A stretch of DNA of 64,000 bases from Eriocheir sinensis (Eukaryota; Arthropoda; Malacostraca; Decapoda; Varunidae), in NCBI RefSeq assembly GCF_024679095.1, contig NC_066563.1, positions 881,132 to 945,131 of the forward strand, written 5' to 3'. This document shows positions 47,760-60,623 of the stretch, in pieces (within the stretch, counting starts at the first letter, position 1; every line of letters begins with the position of its first letter). The notes below the pieces were generated by a model, which had not been told where the DNA came from, searched no databases, and worked only from the letters and a program-made list of their open reading frames with translations. The translations under genes and the position numbers were made by a program.

Positions 47760-48200
47760 GTTTTGCTTTTTATGTGATACTTTGTGTTTCGTTCACGTGT
47801 TATATTTTTGAGTTGCTTCCTAGTGTTGTCAATGTTTCATTCTCGTTTTTCTTTCTTGTTTTCCTCTCGTGAGTTTTGCTTCCGTGTTCTATTTTGTGTT
47901 TCTTCCATCTGTTATATCCTTCATTTGCTCTCTTGTGTTGCTTTCTTGTATTTCTTTCTTGTTTTCCTTTCGTGAGGTTTGCTTCCATGTTCTATTTTGT
48001 GTTTCTTCCAACTGTTATAACCTTCATTTGCTCTCTTGTGGCGCTCATGTGTTGCTTTCTTATATTTCTTTCTTGTTTTCCTTTCGTGAGTGTTGCCTCC
48101 ATGTCCTTCATTGTGTTTCTTCCTCTACTTGCTTCCTTGTGTTGCTCGTGTGTTTCTTCCGTTCCTTTCATTTGCTCTTCCTAACCTTCCTCCACTGTGT
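47760..48200. repeat. ~103-114-bp tandem array, about 4 units
   Basis: ttttcctttcgtgag-(g/t)-ttgc anchors have their gag at 47871, 47974 and 48088. Units share attttgtgtttcttcca, gttata-ccttcatttgctctc and gtgttgctttctt segments. GT-poor, T-rich plus strand. Confidence 0.85.
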
Positions 48201-48779
48201 TCCCAATTCAAGTGTTTCCGTTTTCCCTCTAATGTTGTTCGGGTGTACTATTTTTTAATCTCAGTGTGTCATTTCCATGTGTTGCTCCAAGATCCCCCTC
48301 CTTGCCTTGCATATTTTCTCTGTGTTTCTTATCTTTTCCTAGTTGTCCTTCATTCTATCTTAATCTTCTGTTGTTACCTGTTCTTAAGATGTTCCTTCTT
48401 AGCACTGTTCTTTGTTCTTCTTCCTTGAATTGCCACTTTCCTCAATGCATTTTCTATTTAAGTTCCTCCTTGTCTTCCATCGTTCTCTTCTTTCTTCTTC
48501 TGATTCCTCTTATTCTTGTGTTCCTCAGTGTGCCATCTCCTTGTAATGATTCTTTTTATTTCTTTATCTTCCTTTCTTCCCTCTTTCTGACTCTTTTCTA
48601 TAATGCTTATGTTCTTTAATGAGTTCTCTCCTTCAAGTTCTTCCTCGTCTATCCTCAAGTCCTTCTGGTGTTGATCCTTCCCGTCCCCCATCCTCCTTCA
48701 TTACCTTCATGCAGGGTCCTTTACTTCTGTTTACTCGTTCAACAGTTCCTCTTCATCTTTGCTCCATAGCGTTCCCTCC
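48201..48779. other. Pyrimidine- and T-rich sequence
   Basis: gttcttc- and gttcctc-like words continue but without a clear period. Open frames are Ser/Leu/Phe-rich. No gene. Confidence 0.6.
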
Positions 48780-49085
48780 TGTTCCATCCTTGAGTTCCTC
48801 CGTAATGCTCCTCTCTCTGTTCTTTAGTCTTCCCTCCTTCTGTTCTTTCCTTGTGTTCCCTTCTCGTGTTCCTCCCTTGTGTTCGCTCCTTCTGTTCTTC
48901 CCTTGTGTTCCCTTCTCGTGTTCCTAACTTAGTGTTCCCTCCTTCTGTTCCACTTGTGTTCCCTTCTCGTGTTCCTCCCTTCTGTTCCGTCCTTCTGTTC
49001 TTCCCTTGAGTTCCCTTCTCGTGTTCCTTCCTTGTGATCCCTCCTTGCGTTCCTTCCTTGTGTTCCCTCCCTGTGCCGGTTCCTT
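48780..49085. repeat. ~52-bp array built from GTTCC decamers
   Basis: cccttctcgtgttcct recurs at about 48858, 48910, 48961 and 49013 (51-53 bp). Within each, the word ctt(g/c)tgttc repeats every ten bases or so. The minus strand would encode an EGNTR/TQGRN-like repetitive hydrophilic peptide (131-aa frame) without a start context or domain. Confidence 0.85.
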
Positions 49086-49520
49086 GTGTAGCGGAGAGCT
49101 GATAATAGGTTGCCCGTCTTCTTCCCCTCATCACACGCCCCTCGCGGCCCTGATGGACGACGCGGATCTAATGCGTGTAGGGGGCGTGATTAAGCGTCTC
49201 GAGGGGGCGGTGGTCGAGGTCATGACTGCTGCATGGATAAAGGTCATCGTGGATTCTTCTGTTACTGTGCTAACCTTGAACTGACCTTAGAAGAACACGA
49301 GCTAATGGATGGCTTCTCACCCCATCCCTCACCCTTCCGCTCCCTTCCCTGTCCTTCCCTTTACGCTCCCTCGCCCCGCCTGGCCGAGGGAACATGACCC
49401 GGTTTTAGTTCCGTGAATAGTAATGAGTGTTCAGCTGTGCACGGAGGAAACTTGTCCTCTTACTGTTTGGGATGCGGGTGAGAGTAAGGAACTGTGCTAA
49501 TGCCATTATTATGATCACTT
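49086..49520. other. CpG-containing unique sequence
   Basis: 49130-49225 is GC-rich with repeated ggggcg/gggggcg words and several CpG. The rest is mixed. No gene or domain recognised. Confidence 0.5.
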
Positions 49521-49524
49521 TTGT

Positions 49525-49525
<1 letters not shown>

Positions 49526-49568
<43 letters not shown>

Positions 49569-49715
49569 TTACTGCTACTACTACTACTACCGTTGCTGCT
49601 TCTGCTACTTCTGTTACTAGGGCTGGGGCTGCTGCTGTTGTTCCTAAAAGCTCAATTGCAACCACCACAAAAACAGCTAAAACAAAAACGGCAACAACAA
49701 AAACAACACGAGAGC
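49526..49715. repeat. (ACT)n, (GCT)n and (CAA)n trinucleotides
   Basis: TAC/ACT units at 49526-49590, mixed GCT/TAC to 49640, then ACA/CAA-like units to 49710. Confidence 0.93.
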
Positions 49716-49752
49716 CACAACCCTTATGCATCACACAGAAAAGGAAACCCGC

Positions 49753-49800
49753 GATGGTATATCAGAGAAGATGGTATATAAGAGAAGATGGCGCCACTAT
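49753..49800 (+). promoter_or_regulatory. 17-bp tandem motif with TATA-like and YY1-like words
   Basis: gatggtatatcagagaa is followed by gatggtatataagagaa (17 bp, one change), then gatggcgcc. The second unit contains tatataag and is followed by aagatggcgcc, which resembles a YY1 site. The proximity suggests a core promoter, but no transcript evidence exists and no gene is recognised downstream. Confidence 0.3.
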
Positions 49801-50316
49801 AAACACTTGCCTGCGCCATTACGGGCTGGGGCCGAATACCATCCAGGCCCCTCAAGCAAGCCTACCGACGCAATAGGCGGACACGTAAAAAAAAATATAT
49901 ATATAGTAGTCATTGTCACCAGGCCGTACACAGGCTCGGCAAGACACATCACAGGTACTACAGAGTGTGTGTGTAGAAGGGGGGATGAGTGTGTGTGTGC
50001 GTGTGTGTGCGTGGTGGTACTCACCGGCGATGCTACCCACGGGGATGGAGGTGGAGGGTAGGGGACGCCTTGCAAGGAAAGCGGAACGTACCTGTGGGTG
50101 AGACACGCGTTAACAGGTGTTTGTATGGCGGAGACAATGAAATAGCCTTCGCATTCTGTGTTTGGCACTTAATATAAATAAATAAATATATACGTAGATA
50201 CTAATCAACTATATATATTAGCTTACGTCCGGGAAAAAAAAAAGTAATCAACCCACTGCCAATTGCATTCAGAGGGAGGCAGATTTTTTTTCACTCTTTT
50301 TCCTGCCTCCAATAGA
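49801..50316. other. Mixed unique sequence
   Basis: 49975-50065 is GT- and GGA-flavoured. 50160-50225 is AT-rich with ATAA and TATATA runs. No gene. Confidence 0.55.
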
Positions 50317-50481
<165 letters not shown>

Positions 50482-50717
50482 CAATAAGCCCATCGTACGT
50501 TTCGACACCGTAATCACACAAATCGTTCATCATTAGGCGTCGACGAGCGGTAATGCGTTAGCTCTTCCCAAATGAAATTAAAAATGACAACCGGAATGAC
50601 AGAATCGATACCGGATCCGAAATGTCCCGGAGACTGTCTGCTGAGTTTTATTTTTTTATTGTGTTATTTTTTTATGACTTCGCGAGCCGACGGGCGGACT
50701 AACGTGATTATGGAGCG

Positions 50718-50798
50718 CCAATCACATTCCGCTTTTGGTGAACGCTTCAGGAATACGACAGTTGATTGGTTCACGGTATTGATGACGTCAGGGGCGGG
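50718..50798 (+). promoter_or_regulatory. CCAAT, inverted CCAAT, CRE and GC box cluster
   Basis: CCAAT at 50718-50722, ATTGG at 50765-50769, TGACGTCA at 50783-50790 and GGGGCGGG at 50791-50798, all in 81 bp. The spacer 50482-50798 is otherwise unique and CpG-containing. The motif set is like that at 40.24-40.41 kb. Promoter activity is an inference. Confidence 0.45.
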
Positions 50799-50810
50799 CA
50801 CACACACACA

Positions 50811-50883
<73 letters not shown>

Positions 50884-50967
50884 TTTCAACCACCCACGCA
50901 CACAAACATCCATCCCCACACCCAATCACCCACTCACCCACACCCCCTACCTCCCCAACCCCCACCA

Positions 50968-50998
<31 letters not shown>

Positions 50999-51050
50999 TA
51001 TACAAACCCACATCAACCCACACAGATTCATCCATCACCCTACACACACA

Positions 51051-51092
<42 letters not shown>
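50799..51092. repeat. Compound (CA)n(CT)n(CA)n and degenerate CA-rich tail
   Basis: CA at 50799-50813, CT at 50813-50849, CA at 50849-50878. Degenerate ACCC/ACA-rich DNA with further CA runs at about 50967-50994 and 51042-51092 follows. Confidence 0.95.
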
Positions 51093-51097
<5 letters not shown>

Positions 51098-51159
51098 ACA
51101 CAGCACTTTAGATGTCAATAACGCAGTAATGCACCTGTATCGAGAAAAGAAGAATAAAA

Positions 51160-52130
51160 AAGATGAGTGAGGGATGAGATACGAGGATGAGGAGGGACAG
51201 GAGAGGGAGGAGGAAAGCGCAACGGAAAAGGAAGGAGCAAAATGTCACGAAGATTTCCGAAGGCGACCCAGGACAAAGAAAGACAAAAGAAAGAAGAAAA
51301 AAAACGCGAGAAAATGATGATGAGCAAGCGATAAAAAAAAACACGTACGAGGTAGTGAAATAGTAAAAAATGGCTAAATAAAAAATCAAAACAATAAACA
51401 AGTAGAAAAATAGACCAGAAATCCTCCAAAAGTGATAATTAAGTCAAAATCTGAAGAAAAAAGTAAGGAAAAGGAAACGCCTACAGAACAACAAGAACAA
51501 CAACAAAAACAACAACAACAAACAAAAACACATACAAAACAAAGTCGAGGAATGGGAGGACGAGAAGAAGGTAGTAAGAGGCAAAAATTATGAAGAAAGA
51601 TGAGGCGAAGGATGAGGAAGAGGAGGAGGAGGAGGAAGAGGAGGAAAAAAAGGACAAAGAAGATGAAAAAGAGAAGACGGAGGGGAAGGAGGAGGACGAA
51701 GACGAGGAGGAGAAAGAAGTAGGAGTGAGAAAAGATGAAGAAAAATGAGAAGGAGGAGGAAAAAGAGAAAGAGGAGAAGGAAGATAAGGAGGAAAAAGAG
51801 GAAGAGGAAGAGGAGGAGGAGAAGAGGGCGAAAGAAGATGGGTAGGGAAAGGAAAAGAAGAAGGATGAAGACGAGGAGGAGGAAAGAGTAGGAATAAGAA
51901 AAGATGAAGAAAAAGGAAAAGGAGGAGGAAAAAGAGAAAAGGGAGAAGGAAAAAAGATAAGGAGGAAAAAGAGGAGGAGGAGATAGATATGGAGAAAGAG
52001 AAGACTAAGAACAAGAAGAAAGAAGAGGACTAAGACGAAGAGGAAAGAGGACGAAGAAAAGAACAAGAAAGAAAAAGAAAAGAAGAAAGAAGTAGTGGCG
52101 GTGGTGGTGGTGGTGGTGGTACGAGATGCC
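51160..52130. repeat. Purine-rich block with ~168-bp duplication
   Basis: From about 51160 the plus strand is A/G-rich. agtaggagtgagaaaagatg near 51718 and agtaggaataagaaaagatg near 51887 start two copies about 168 bp apart that share aggaggaggaaaaagagaaa. It ends with (GGT)n at 52098-52119. The reverse 226-aa frame is stop-free by composition. Confidence 0.8.
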
Positions 52131-52235
52131 CCCCCTCCCCCTCCCTCTCAAGAAAACAAAACCAGCAAGTCGACAAAGGGCAAAATAAGAGGAAAGCAAA
52201 CGCCAGATTACGTCGCCTCCTGAGAAATCGAGGTG
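52131..52235. other. Short mixed sequence
   Basis: C run at about 52129-52147, then unique DNA. Nothing recognised. Confidence 0.5.
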
Positions 52236-54560
52236 AGTGACGATGAGAGGGTAATGGCAGCTTTTCGGAGAGACAGAGAGAACATTGTCACCGTGAGGCT
52301 TGTTGGCGGTCCCCGGATGCTCATGGAGGGGAAGAGAGGAGAGAGAGAGAGGGCACGAAGGACGGGGGAAGGGAGGACAGGTATAAATGATGGAGGAATG
52401 GGAAGTAAGATAAAACAGACGGGAAGGGAGAAAGGAGATGGAAGGCATAGGTTAGGTGGAGAGGAAGATGGAAAAGGGAAAGGGAAAGGAAGGAAGGAAA
52501 GACGAAAGGAATAAGTTAAAGAGACATATGAGTAGGGACGAGCGGGGTTAAAAGGGGATAGATGTGAATAGAGGAGAAAAGGGAGGTATGATAAAAGAGG
52601 ACGGAAGGAAGAAAAGAGACGAGAAGGACAGGTTAAGAGAAGGAGGGGAAAAGGGAGGAGAAATTCAGGAAGGGAAAGAAAGGAAATGAAGTATAAAAGG
52701 AGGAGGGACGGAAAGGAGGAGATGGAAAGTATAAGTTAAGGGAGGGAAAAGATAGGGAGAAAGAGAAGGAAGGGAGGATGGGGTATGGGAGAGATAATAC
52801 AAAAAGAGAGAAAGAAGGGAGGAGACGGAAAGGAAAGGTTAAAGGAAGATAAAGAAAAAAATAGAGAAGAAAAACACGATGGTAGAGGGAGGTAAAATAT
52901 AATCGGAGAAGGGAAGAAAGGAAAGAGATGGGGAGGATAAGTTAAAGGAGAGAGAAAAGAGAAAAAGTAAGAAGGCGATGAAAAGAGGGAGATAAAAACA
53001 ATGCAGAAAGGAAGGGAAAAAGAGATGAAGATGGAGGAAAGGAAGGAGAGAGAGAAGGAAAGGGGGAAGGGACGAAGGAACGGAAGAGAAGGGAATGAAG
53101 AGAGAAATGGGGGGGGAAGGAAGAGATGGACAGGAAAGTAAATGAAAAGTGGCTGAAAGAAACCGTAGAGTGACAGGGAGGGGAGAGAAAGATGAAGGAG
53201 GGAGGGAAGCGGAAAGGAAGAGGGAGAGGCGAGGAAAGGGAGGAGAAAGAGATAAAAGGCGGAGGGAAAGGGTGGACAGAAAGGATAGGGAGGGGAAGGG
53301 AGGGAGGGATAAGAGATGGAGAGGCTGCAGAGAGCTTGGGAGCATAGGGAGAGTGAGGGATAGGGAGGGAGGGAGAGGGGGGTGGATGAAAGCATTGGAG
53401 GTAGCATGTGAGAGGCAGGGTGGAAGAGGGGGATTAAGAGAGGTCGTTGTGAGTGGTGGAGAGGGACTAATGGAGGAATGGAGGGAGGGAGGGAGAGGGG
53501 AAGGGAGAAGATGGAAATGACGAAGGGGGGAAAAGGGAATATGAAGAGGAAAGCAGGGGAAGGGAGAAGGATTGAAGGAAGGGAAGTTGTAAGGGAGGGC
53601 ATGAAAGAACGAGAGTGAAGAAGGTGGAAAAGCGACCGTAAGGGAGGAGAATGGAAGTAAAGAGGAACACAAATTGAAAGAGGAGAATTAGAGGAAGAGA
53701 GGAATGGAAGAGGGGGGAAAAAGAAGACACGGGAGGGTGAAATAAAGGTGGAAAGGCGAAGGGAAGGAAGGGAAAAGAAGGTAAAGATGGAATAGAATGA
53801 AAAGAAGAAAAGGATTGGGGGAAAATGGAAGGGTGAAACTGAAGGTAAAAAGGGAACCAGAAGGAAATAAAGAGGAGGAGAGAAGGAGATGAAAAAGAAC
53901 AATGAAATTAAGCGAAGAATTGGAAGAAAAGAGGAATAGGCGAGGGAAGGAATGGAAGGAGGAAACGAGGAAGTGAAGGGAAAGGGAAGAAAAGAAAGAG
54001 GTGAAGAGGAAAAAATTATAAGAGGATTTGAGGAAAAGAGGAATAGACGAGGAAAGGAAGAGAAGGAATGAGAAGGTGAGACAAGGATGGGAAGGGAAAG
54101 GTAAGGAAGGAATGTGAAGCTAAAAGGAACAGAAGAAAATAGAGAATCGGAGTGGAGGAAAGGAACGGACGAAGAAAAGAAAGAAAGATACGAAAGGATG
54201 AAACAAAGATGGGAAGTGAAAGAGAGGAAAAAAAGTGAAGAGGAACAATGGAAAAAAGCGAAGGAATGAAGGAAAAGAGGAATGGGCGAGGAAAGGAAGG
54301 GAAGGAATGGAAGGCTGAAACAAAGAGGGGATAGGTGAAGGCAACGGAGAAAAATGAAAGTGAACAGAGAGAAAAAAGAAAATAAAGGCAATTGCAGGAA
54401 GAGACGGAAAAGTAAAATACGGATAGGAAGGAGAAGGGAAAAAAAGTGAGGAGGAACACAAAGAAATAAGCAAATGAATGGAGAAAAAGAGGCATAGACG
54501 AGAGAGCGAGGGAGTGAAGTGAGGGAGGGAGGGAGAGGATGAAGGCACAAAGCAATGCTA
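52236..54560. repeat. 2.3-kb purine-rich block with diverged ~110-bp units
   Basis: The plus strand is almost free of C over long stretches. Words such as taagttaaagg recur at about 52510, 52732 and 52940. aaagaggaatagacgagg-like words recur at about 53929, 54036, 54158 and 54275, with a variant near 54487, spacing 105-122 bp. The 611-codon minus-strand frame (52736-54571) exists because a pyrimidine strand lacks stop codons. It shows no domain. Confidence 0.85.
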
Positions 54561-54690
54561 GACAAGTACACCAGACTACTACTCCTCCGCTTGTAACGCT
54601 AAATGGATTCCTTCCCTCCCTGCAGCGCCGACAAACACGCCAAAGGGAAGCTCCGTGCGCTGAACACCCCCTCGCTGCGCACCAACCTAC
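54561..54690. other. Short unique sequence
   Basis: Balanced sequence between the purine block and module copy D. Nothing recognised. Confidence 0.5.
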
Positions 54691-54694
54691 AGTC

Positions 54695-54900
54695 AAATTC
54701 TTACGCATTTCGGAGCCGATGAACATATTTGACAACGCTTTCATAGGAGTTTGGGGCATTTCCAGAGGTAGTTTATGACCAAAGTGGTGGTTTGGCCCTT
54801 CTCCTGTAGCTTGAACGTGAAAAAACTCATAAAAACCCGACGAATATCATTTTAGGCCTTAATGTTGATGTAAGAGGAAGATGAGTTTGAAAATGCCGCC
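54695..54900 (-). repeat. Dispersed ~200-bp module, copy D
   Basis: Core tttgacaacgctttcata at 54728, then catttccagaggtagttt and later blocks, more diverged than the others (aaactcataaaaacccga). The minus frame has LPLEMPQTPMKALSNM, but a single-base indel breaks the QTTTR part. Confidence 0.85.
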
Positions 54901-55112
54901 CATGTTAAAGATTCCTGAGCCAAAGCACATATATTTGACAAGGTTTTCATAAGAGTTTGGGGCATATCCAGGTGTACTTTAATGACCCTGGTGGTGGTTT
55001 GATCCTTCTTATGTAGCGTAACTACAAGAAAAACACTCATTAGAACCCAACTGATCTCCTATGTAACCTTTGGAAATAATTTATGTGAAGGGCGACGTCT
55101 GAAAATACAAAC
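54901..55112 (-). repeat. Dispersed ~200-bp module, copy E
   Basis: Core tttgacaaggttttcata at 54934, 206 bp after copy D. All blocks present. The minus frame is open, with QTTTRVIKVHLDMPQTL then MKTLSNIC. Confidence 0.87.
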
Positions 55113-55335
55113 ACATTCTCAAACATTCGGACACACAGACACACATATTTGACAAGGCTTTCATAGAAGTTTCGGGCATTTCCAGGCGTAGTTTAATGAC
55201 CCTGGTGGTGGTGTGACCCTTCTTCTTTAGCGTGACTATAAAAAAAAACACTCATGACAACCATGCTCATTTCCTTTGTGCCCTTTGGAAATGGTTGATG
55301 TAAAGGGCGAGCGGAAGCGTCTGACAACACAGCCC
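55113..55335 (-). repeat. Dispersed ~200-bp module, copy F
   Basis: Core tttgacaaggctttcata at 55148, 214 bp after copy E. The minus frame reads HTTTRVIKLRLEMPETS then MKALSNMC. It runs into the (CA)n tract at 55338. Confidence 0.87.
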
Positions 55336-55336
55336 G

Positions 55337-55337
<1 letters not shown>

Positions 55338-55396
<59 letters not shown>
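55338..55396. repeat. (CA)n microsatellite
   Basis: Pure CA tract of about 29 units immediately after module copy F. Confidence 0.97.
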
Positions 55397-55397
<1 letters not shown>

Positions 55398-55693
55398 TTC
55401 GGTCCTCCGCCTCGCTCACCTGCATTCATTTATCTCATCGCATCAACATGTAATTTGGAGGCTAACGATTTTTGCTCCATTCAGCATATAACAATAAATT
55501 TTAGCACGATCACATAAAAATATACACGAATTATCGCTGAAAAAAATGCCATTATCCACTTAATGCAACGTTTATTATTGTCTGTTATAAAAGCATAAGC
55601 TAATTAACGGCGGAATTAAATAAAACATCAAACGAATGATTCAATATTCCGCGTATCGGCCCTCAGAAAACGAGGCAAATGATGACGATAATG

Positions 55694-55702
<9 letters not shown>
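55397..55702. other. AT-rich unique sequence
   Basis: No gene or repeat until GAT-like units begin at about 55680. Confidence 0.55.
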
Positions 55703-55778
<76 letters not shown>

Positions 55779-55796
55779 TAGTAGTAGTAGTAGTAA

Positions 55797-55865
<69 letters not shown>

Positions 55866-55870
55866 AAGCA
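55703..55870. repeat. (AAT)n then (GTA)n
   Basis: TAA units at 55708-55775, then TAG/GTA units at 55778-55866, with one AAT interruption. Confidence 0.97.
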
Positions 55871-55999
55871 ACATCGCCATTAACAGCAACATCAGTAACA
55901 ATAACACCGTAAACAGCACCAATAAAAACAACTAACCAATAAAAACGAACCCAATCACCGAACTAAAACAAAAACGACGACGAATTCAAAACAACTAAG

Positions 56000-56225
56000 A
56001 AACTCCTAAGACTCGTCGCCGTTCCTCGCCCCGCCACCTGAGACGGCCAGACAGACGCGCCACGACCAGCCAGGCGCCTCGACGGCCACTTCCCGCGCGG
56101 GGCAAGTACCTCGTTTACCCGTGAAGCGGCGGGAAGACGCGGCGCCGAGCCCTTAGCGGAGGTTGGACTAATTGGGAGCACGGGAAGAGACGAGCAGCCA
56201 CGCTAACCACGACCTACAGACTGAG
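56000..56225. promoter_or_regulatory. CpG-rich unique segment
   Basis: About 220 bp with many CpG, including a cccgcgcgggg palindrome near 56094, and no repeats. It stands out sharply from the AT-rich trinucleotides on both sides. It could be a promoter or first exon, but no coding frame is recognisable, and invertebrate CpG content is not diagnostic. Confidence 0.35.
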
Positions 56226-56437
56226 TGGTGGTGGTGGTGGTGGTGGTATTGATGTGGGTGGTAGAAGTGATGATGGTGATGATAGGAGAAATAGTGGTGG
56301 TTGGGGAAATGGTGGTGGGGAAAGTAGCACAAGGGTTTGAGATAAATCAATTGTAATGTTGTTATTGTTGTTATTAATCATACAGATAGCGGAGAAAAGA
56401 AGTATCAGTTGTAGTGGTAGTAAAGGAGGTGACGTAA

Positions 56438-56475
<38 letters not shown>

Positions 56476-56565
56476 ATAGTAGAAGTAATCGTAGTAGTAG
56501 AAGTAATAGTATTAGTAGTAGCAGTAAAAGTAGAAGTAGAAGTAGAAGTAGTAGTAATAGTAATC

Positions 56566-56608
<43 letters not shown>

Positions 56609-56640
56609 AAGTAGAAGAGGTAATGGTACTAGTTTAATGA
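56226..56640. repeat. (GGT)n and (GTA)n trinucleotides
   Basis: GGT at 56226-56247, degenerate GAT/GGT to 56330, GTA units with AGA variants at 56420-56625. Confidence 0.92.
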
Positions 56641-56992
56641 GAAGCAACATAGGGCAGCAGCAATGGTAAAAAATAAAATAAAAAGCCCCAGTGGGAGCAG
56701 TAATAATATAGTGGAGGAGGTCGTTGTGTAATGACAATGATGATGACGACAAAAATAATAATAATGATATTACTATTATTATTATCATTAATTCTTTTAT
56801 TATAATTCACCCTTTTTATTGTGAATAAAATTTCATCATTCGACGCAAATATTTATTCCGATAATACATCTCATTACAACATTTGTTCTCTAAAATTATA
56901 CCAATTACCATTAATTACAAGTTTTTTCCAGCCATGTATTATACGGAATGCTGCTGCATCCCTCGATCCTGGTATGAATTATTACTACTGTA
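56641..56992. other. AT-rich unique sequence
   Basis: A short AAT/ATT patch at 56754-56815. Otherwise unique. No gene. Confidence 0.55.
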
Positions 56993-56997
56993 ATTGA

Positions 56998-57065
<68 letters not shown>

Positions 57066-57162
57066 CATCATTACTATTATCACTATTATTATTATCATCA
57101 TCATCATCAACATCACCATATTAACTGTAATTACTCCATGATAAACATAGCTATTATACTTT

Positions 57163-57205
<43 letters not shown>

Positions 57206-57300
57206 GATACCACCACCACCACAATCACTACTACTACCACTACAAACATCAACACCACCACCACTACTACTGCCCCTACCATCACCCCACCCCCACCACC
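56993..57300. repeat. (ATT)n, (ATC)n, (CTA)n and (CCA)n trinucleotides
   Basis: ATT units at 56996-57066, ATC-rich units to 57120, unique gap, ACT units at 57163-57202, then degenerate CCA/CTA units to 57302. Confidence 0.94.
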
Positions 57301-57463
57301 ACTAATACGACGAAATGCTATTAGGATACAGAGGGAGACCAAGATAATTGAGTCGGAGGAAAAGCTGGGCAAAATGGCAGATTATGGAGGACAACACAAG
57401 CTTCTCAAGGGCGACCTGTGTATTAATCCTGTTAAGATGAAGGTTGTCAGGGTGATGGCCGGC

Positions 57464-57464
<1 letters not shown>
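57301..57464. other. Short unique sequence
   Basis: Balanced DNA. The plus frame from 57374 reads MADYGGQHKLLKGDL and on into the GT tract, but has no recognisable domain or upstream frame. Confidence 0.4.
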
Positions 57465-57521
<57 letters not shown>

Positions 57522-57640
57522 TCATGTATATGAGTGGTGGAGGGGTTGTATGTGTGTGTGTGTGTGTGTGTGTTTGGGAAGGGTCGTGTGTGGGGGAGGG
57601 GCCGCTTGAATGTGTGTGTGTGTGTGTGTGTGTGTGAAGG
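57465..57640. repeat. Three (GT)n tracts
   Basis: GT at 57465-57519, 57549-57571 and 57611-57636, separated by G-rich spacers containing gtggaggggttg and gggaagggtcg. Confidence 0.95.
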
Positions 57641-59040
<1,400 letters not shown>

Positions 59041-59103
59041 AAGAAAAAATGTGGAGAATTTTGTGCGTAATACTGACAAAGCCGCCCATGATAGGTTCTG
59101 GGA

Positions 59104-59440
<337 letters not shown>

Positions 59441-59644
59441 AATGAGAGTACACAAATGGATAAAACAAACACACATACACATTCACAAACACACAGCAAG
59501 ATAGACAAACAAGAAACAAACATTAAGAAACAAAAAAAGAAAGAATAAACAAAAAACTAATTATACACGACACCAGAAAAGACAAATTCACAAAAAATAC
59601 AAAAACAAGACAAAAAAAGCAAGTAGAAAACAGAGAAATATACC

Positions 59645-59646
<2 letters not shown>
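59441..59646. other. A-rich sequence
   Basis: ACAAAC and AAAAAC words. Nothing else seen. Confidence 0.55.

Positions 59647-59706
<60 letters not shown>
59647..59706. repeat. (GA)n microsatellite
   Basis: Pure GA tract of 30 units. Confidence 0.97.
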
Positions 59707-59710
<4 letters not shown>

Positions 59711-59978
59711 AGCTTAGGAACGCTATAACTCGATAACTCAACCCGTAATTACCCCGAGGTCAACAAGGATCCATCCAGTGTGTGAGCCGGAGATAATTGC
59801 TCCACAAGATACGGCTCACGCTCCCTCTCCCTCTCCCTCTCTCTCTGCGCCCACCTGTCCTCGTCATCCTCGTCCTCGTCATTTCCTTTCATCTTTGGTT
59901 TCGTTGTGTTGACTTCGTTTTTGTGTCTGTTTGTTATGTCATCTGCAGTGTTTTTCTTGCTTTATTTATTTTTGGTGG

Positions 59979-59982
<4 letters not shown>

Positions 59983-60059
<77 letters not shown>
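59983..60059. repeat. (GT)n microsatellite, 77 bp
   Basis: Pure GT tract of about 38 units. Confidence 0.98.
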
Positions 60060-60061
<2 letters not shown>

Positions 60062-60193
60062 TGATTATGCTCTCTCTGCCTTTGTTCTTCCCTTATTAAC
60101 CCTACCATTTTATCCACTTTAATTCTTCTGTTATTATTTATTCGTTCGTCTTCCGTAATATCTCGTCTCCCCTCTCACCCTCTCTCTCTCTCT

Positions 60194-60226
<33 letters not shown>

Positions 60227-60623
60227 CTCCGCTGACCCAAATATATGCTTTCCTTCCCTTGTCTCCCGTCTCCCTCTATCCCCGTTAATCTTCATATTCT
60301 TCTCTCCTTCTCTCGCCCTCATATATCTTCAGTGCATTTTCCCTTTCATGTTTTTTTTGTGTGCTTTTTTTCTTTTCCTTTCCTTCCTTCCTCCTCCTCC
60401 TCCTCCTCCTCCTCCTCCTGTCCTGTCTTTTTGTTCCTGCTGTTCCTGCTCCTCGTGTTCTTCTTTCTCTTTTATTGTTAGTTTCTCCGTTTCGTTTTTT
60501 CTCTTTTTCTCTCTTTTGTCTTTTTTTTTCATGGTCTTTAATTCGTTACTCTCATTTTTTTGGATTTTCTGTGTCCTTTGTTTTCGCCATTTATTTCTTG
60601 CTTATATTTAATTTCCTCGTTTT
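60060..60623. other. Pyrimidine-rich block
   Basis: C/T-rich with (CT)n and (CA)n near 60178-60226, TCC at 60391-60420 and T runs. No gene. Confidence 0.7.

Noticed and set aside
51481..52066. Two overlapping minus-strand frames of 226 and 177 codons with a 56-codon repeat spacing
   Set aside because: The 168-bp DNA duplication is a multiple of three by chance. The sequence is GAA/GGA repeat, and neither frame has a domain.
52736..54571. 611-codon minus-strand open frame
   Set aside because: Same composition effect in a 2.3-kb purine block; the repeat period varies between units, which a translated gene would not tolerate well, and no domain is recognisable.
57374..57460. Possible coding exon starting MADYGGQHKLLKGD
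   Set aside because: The frame runs into (GT)n with no splice evidence I can defend, has an upstream stop and no recognisable domain.
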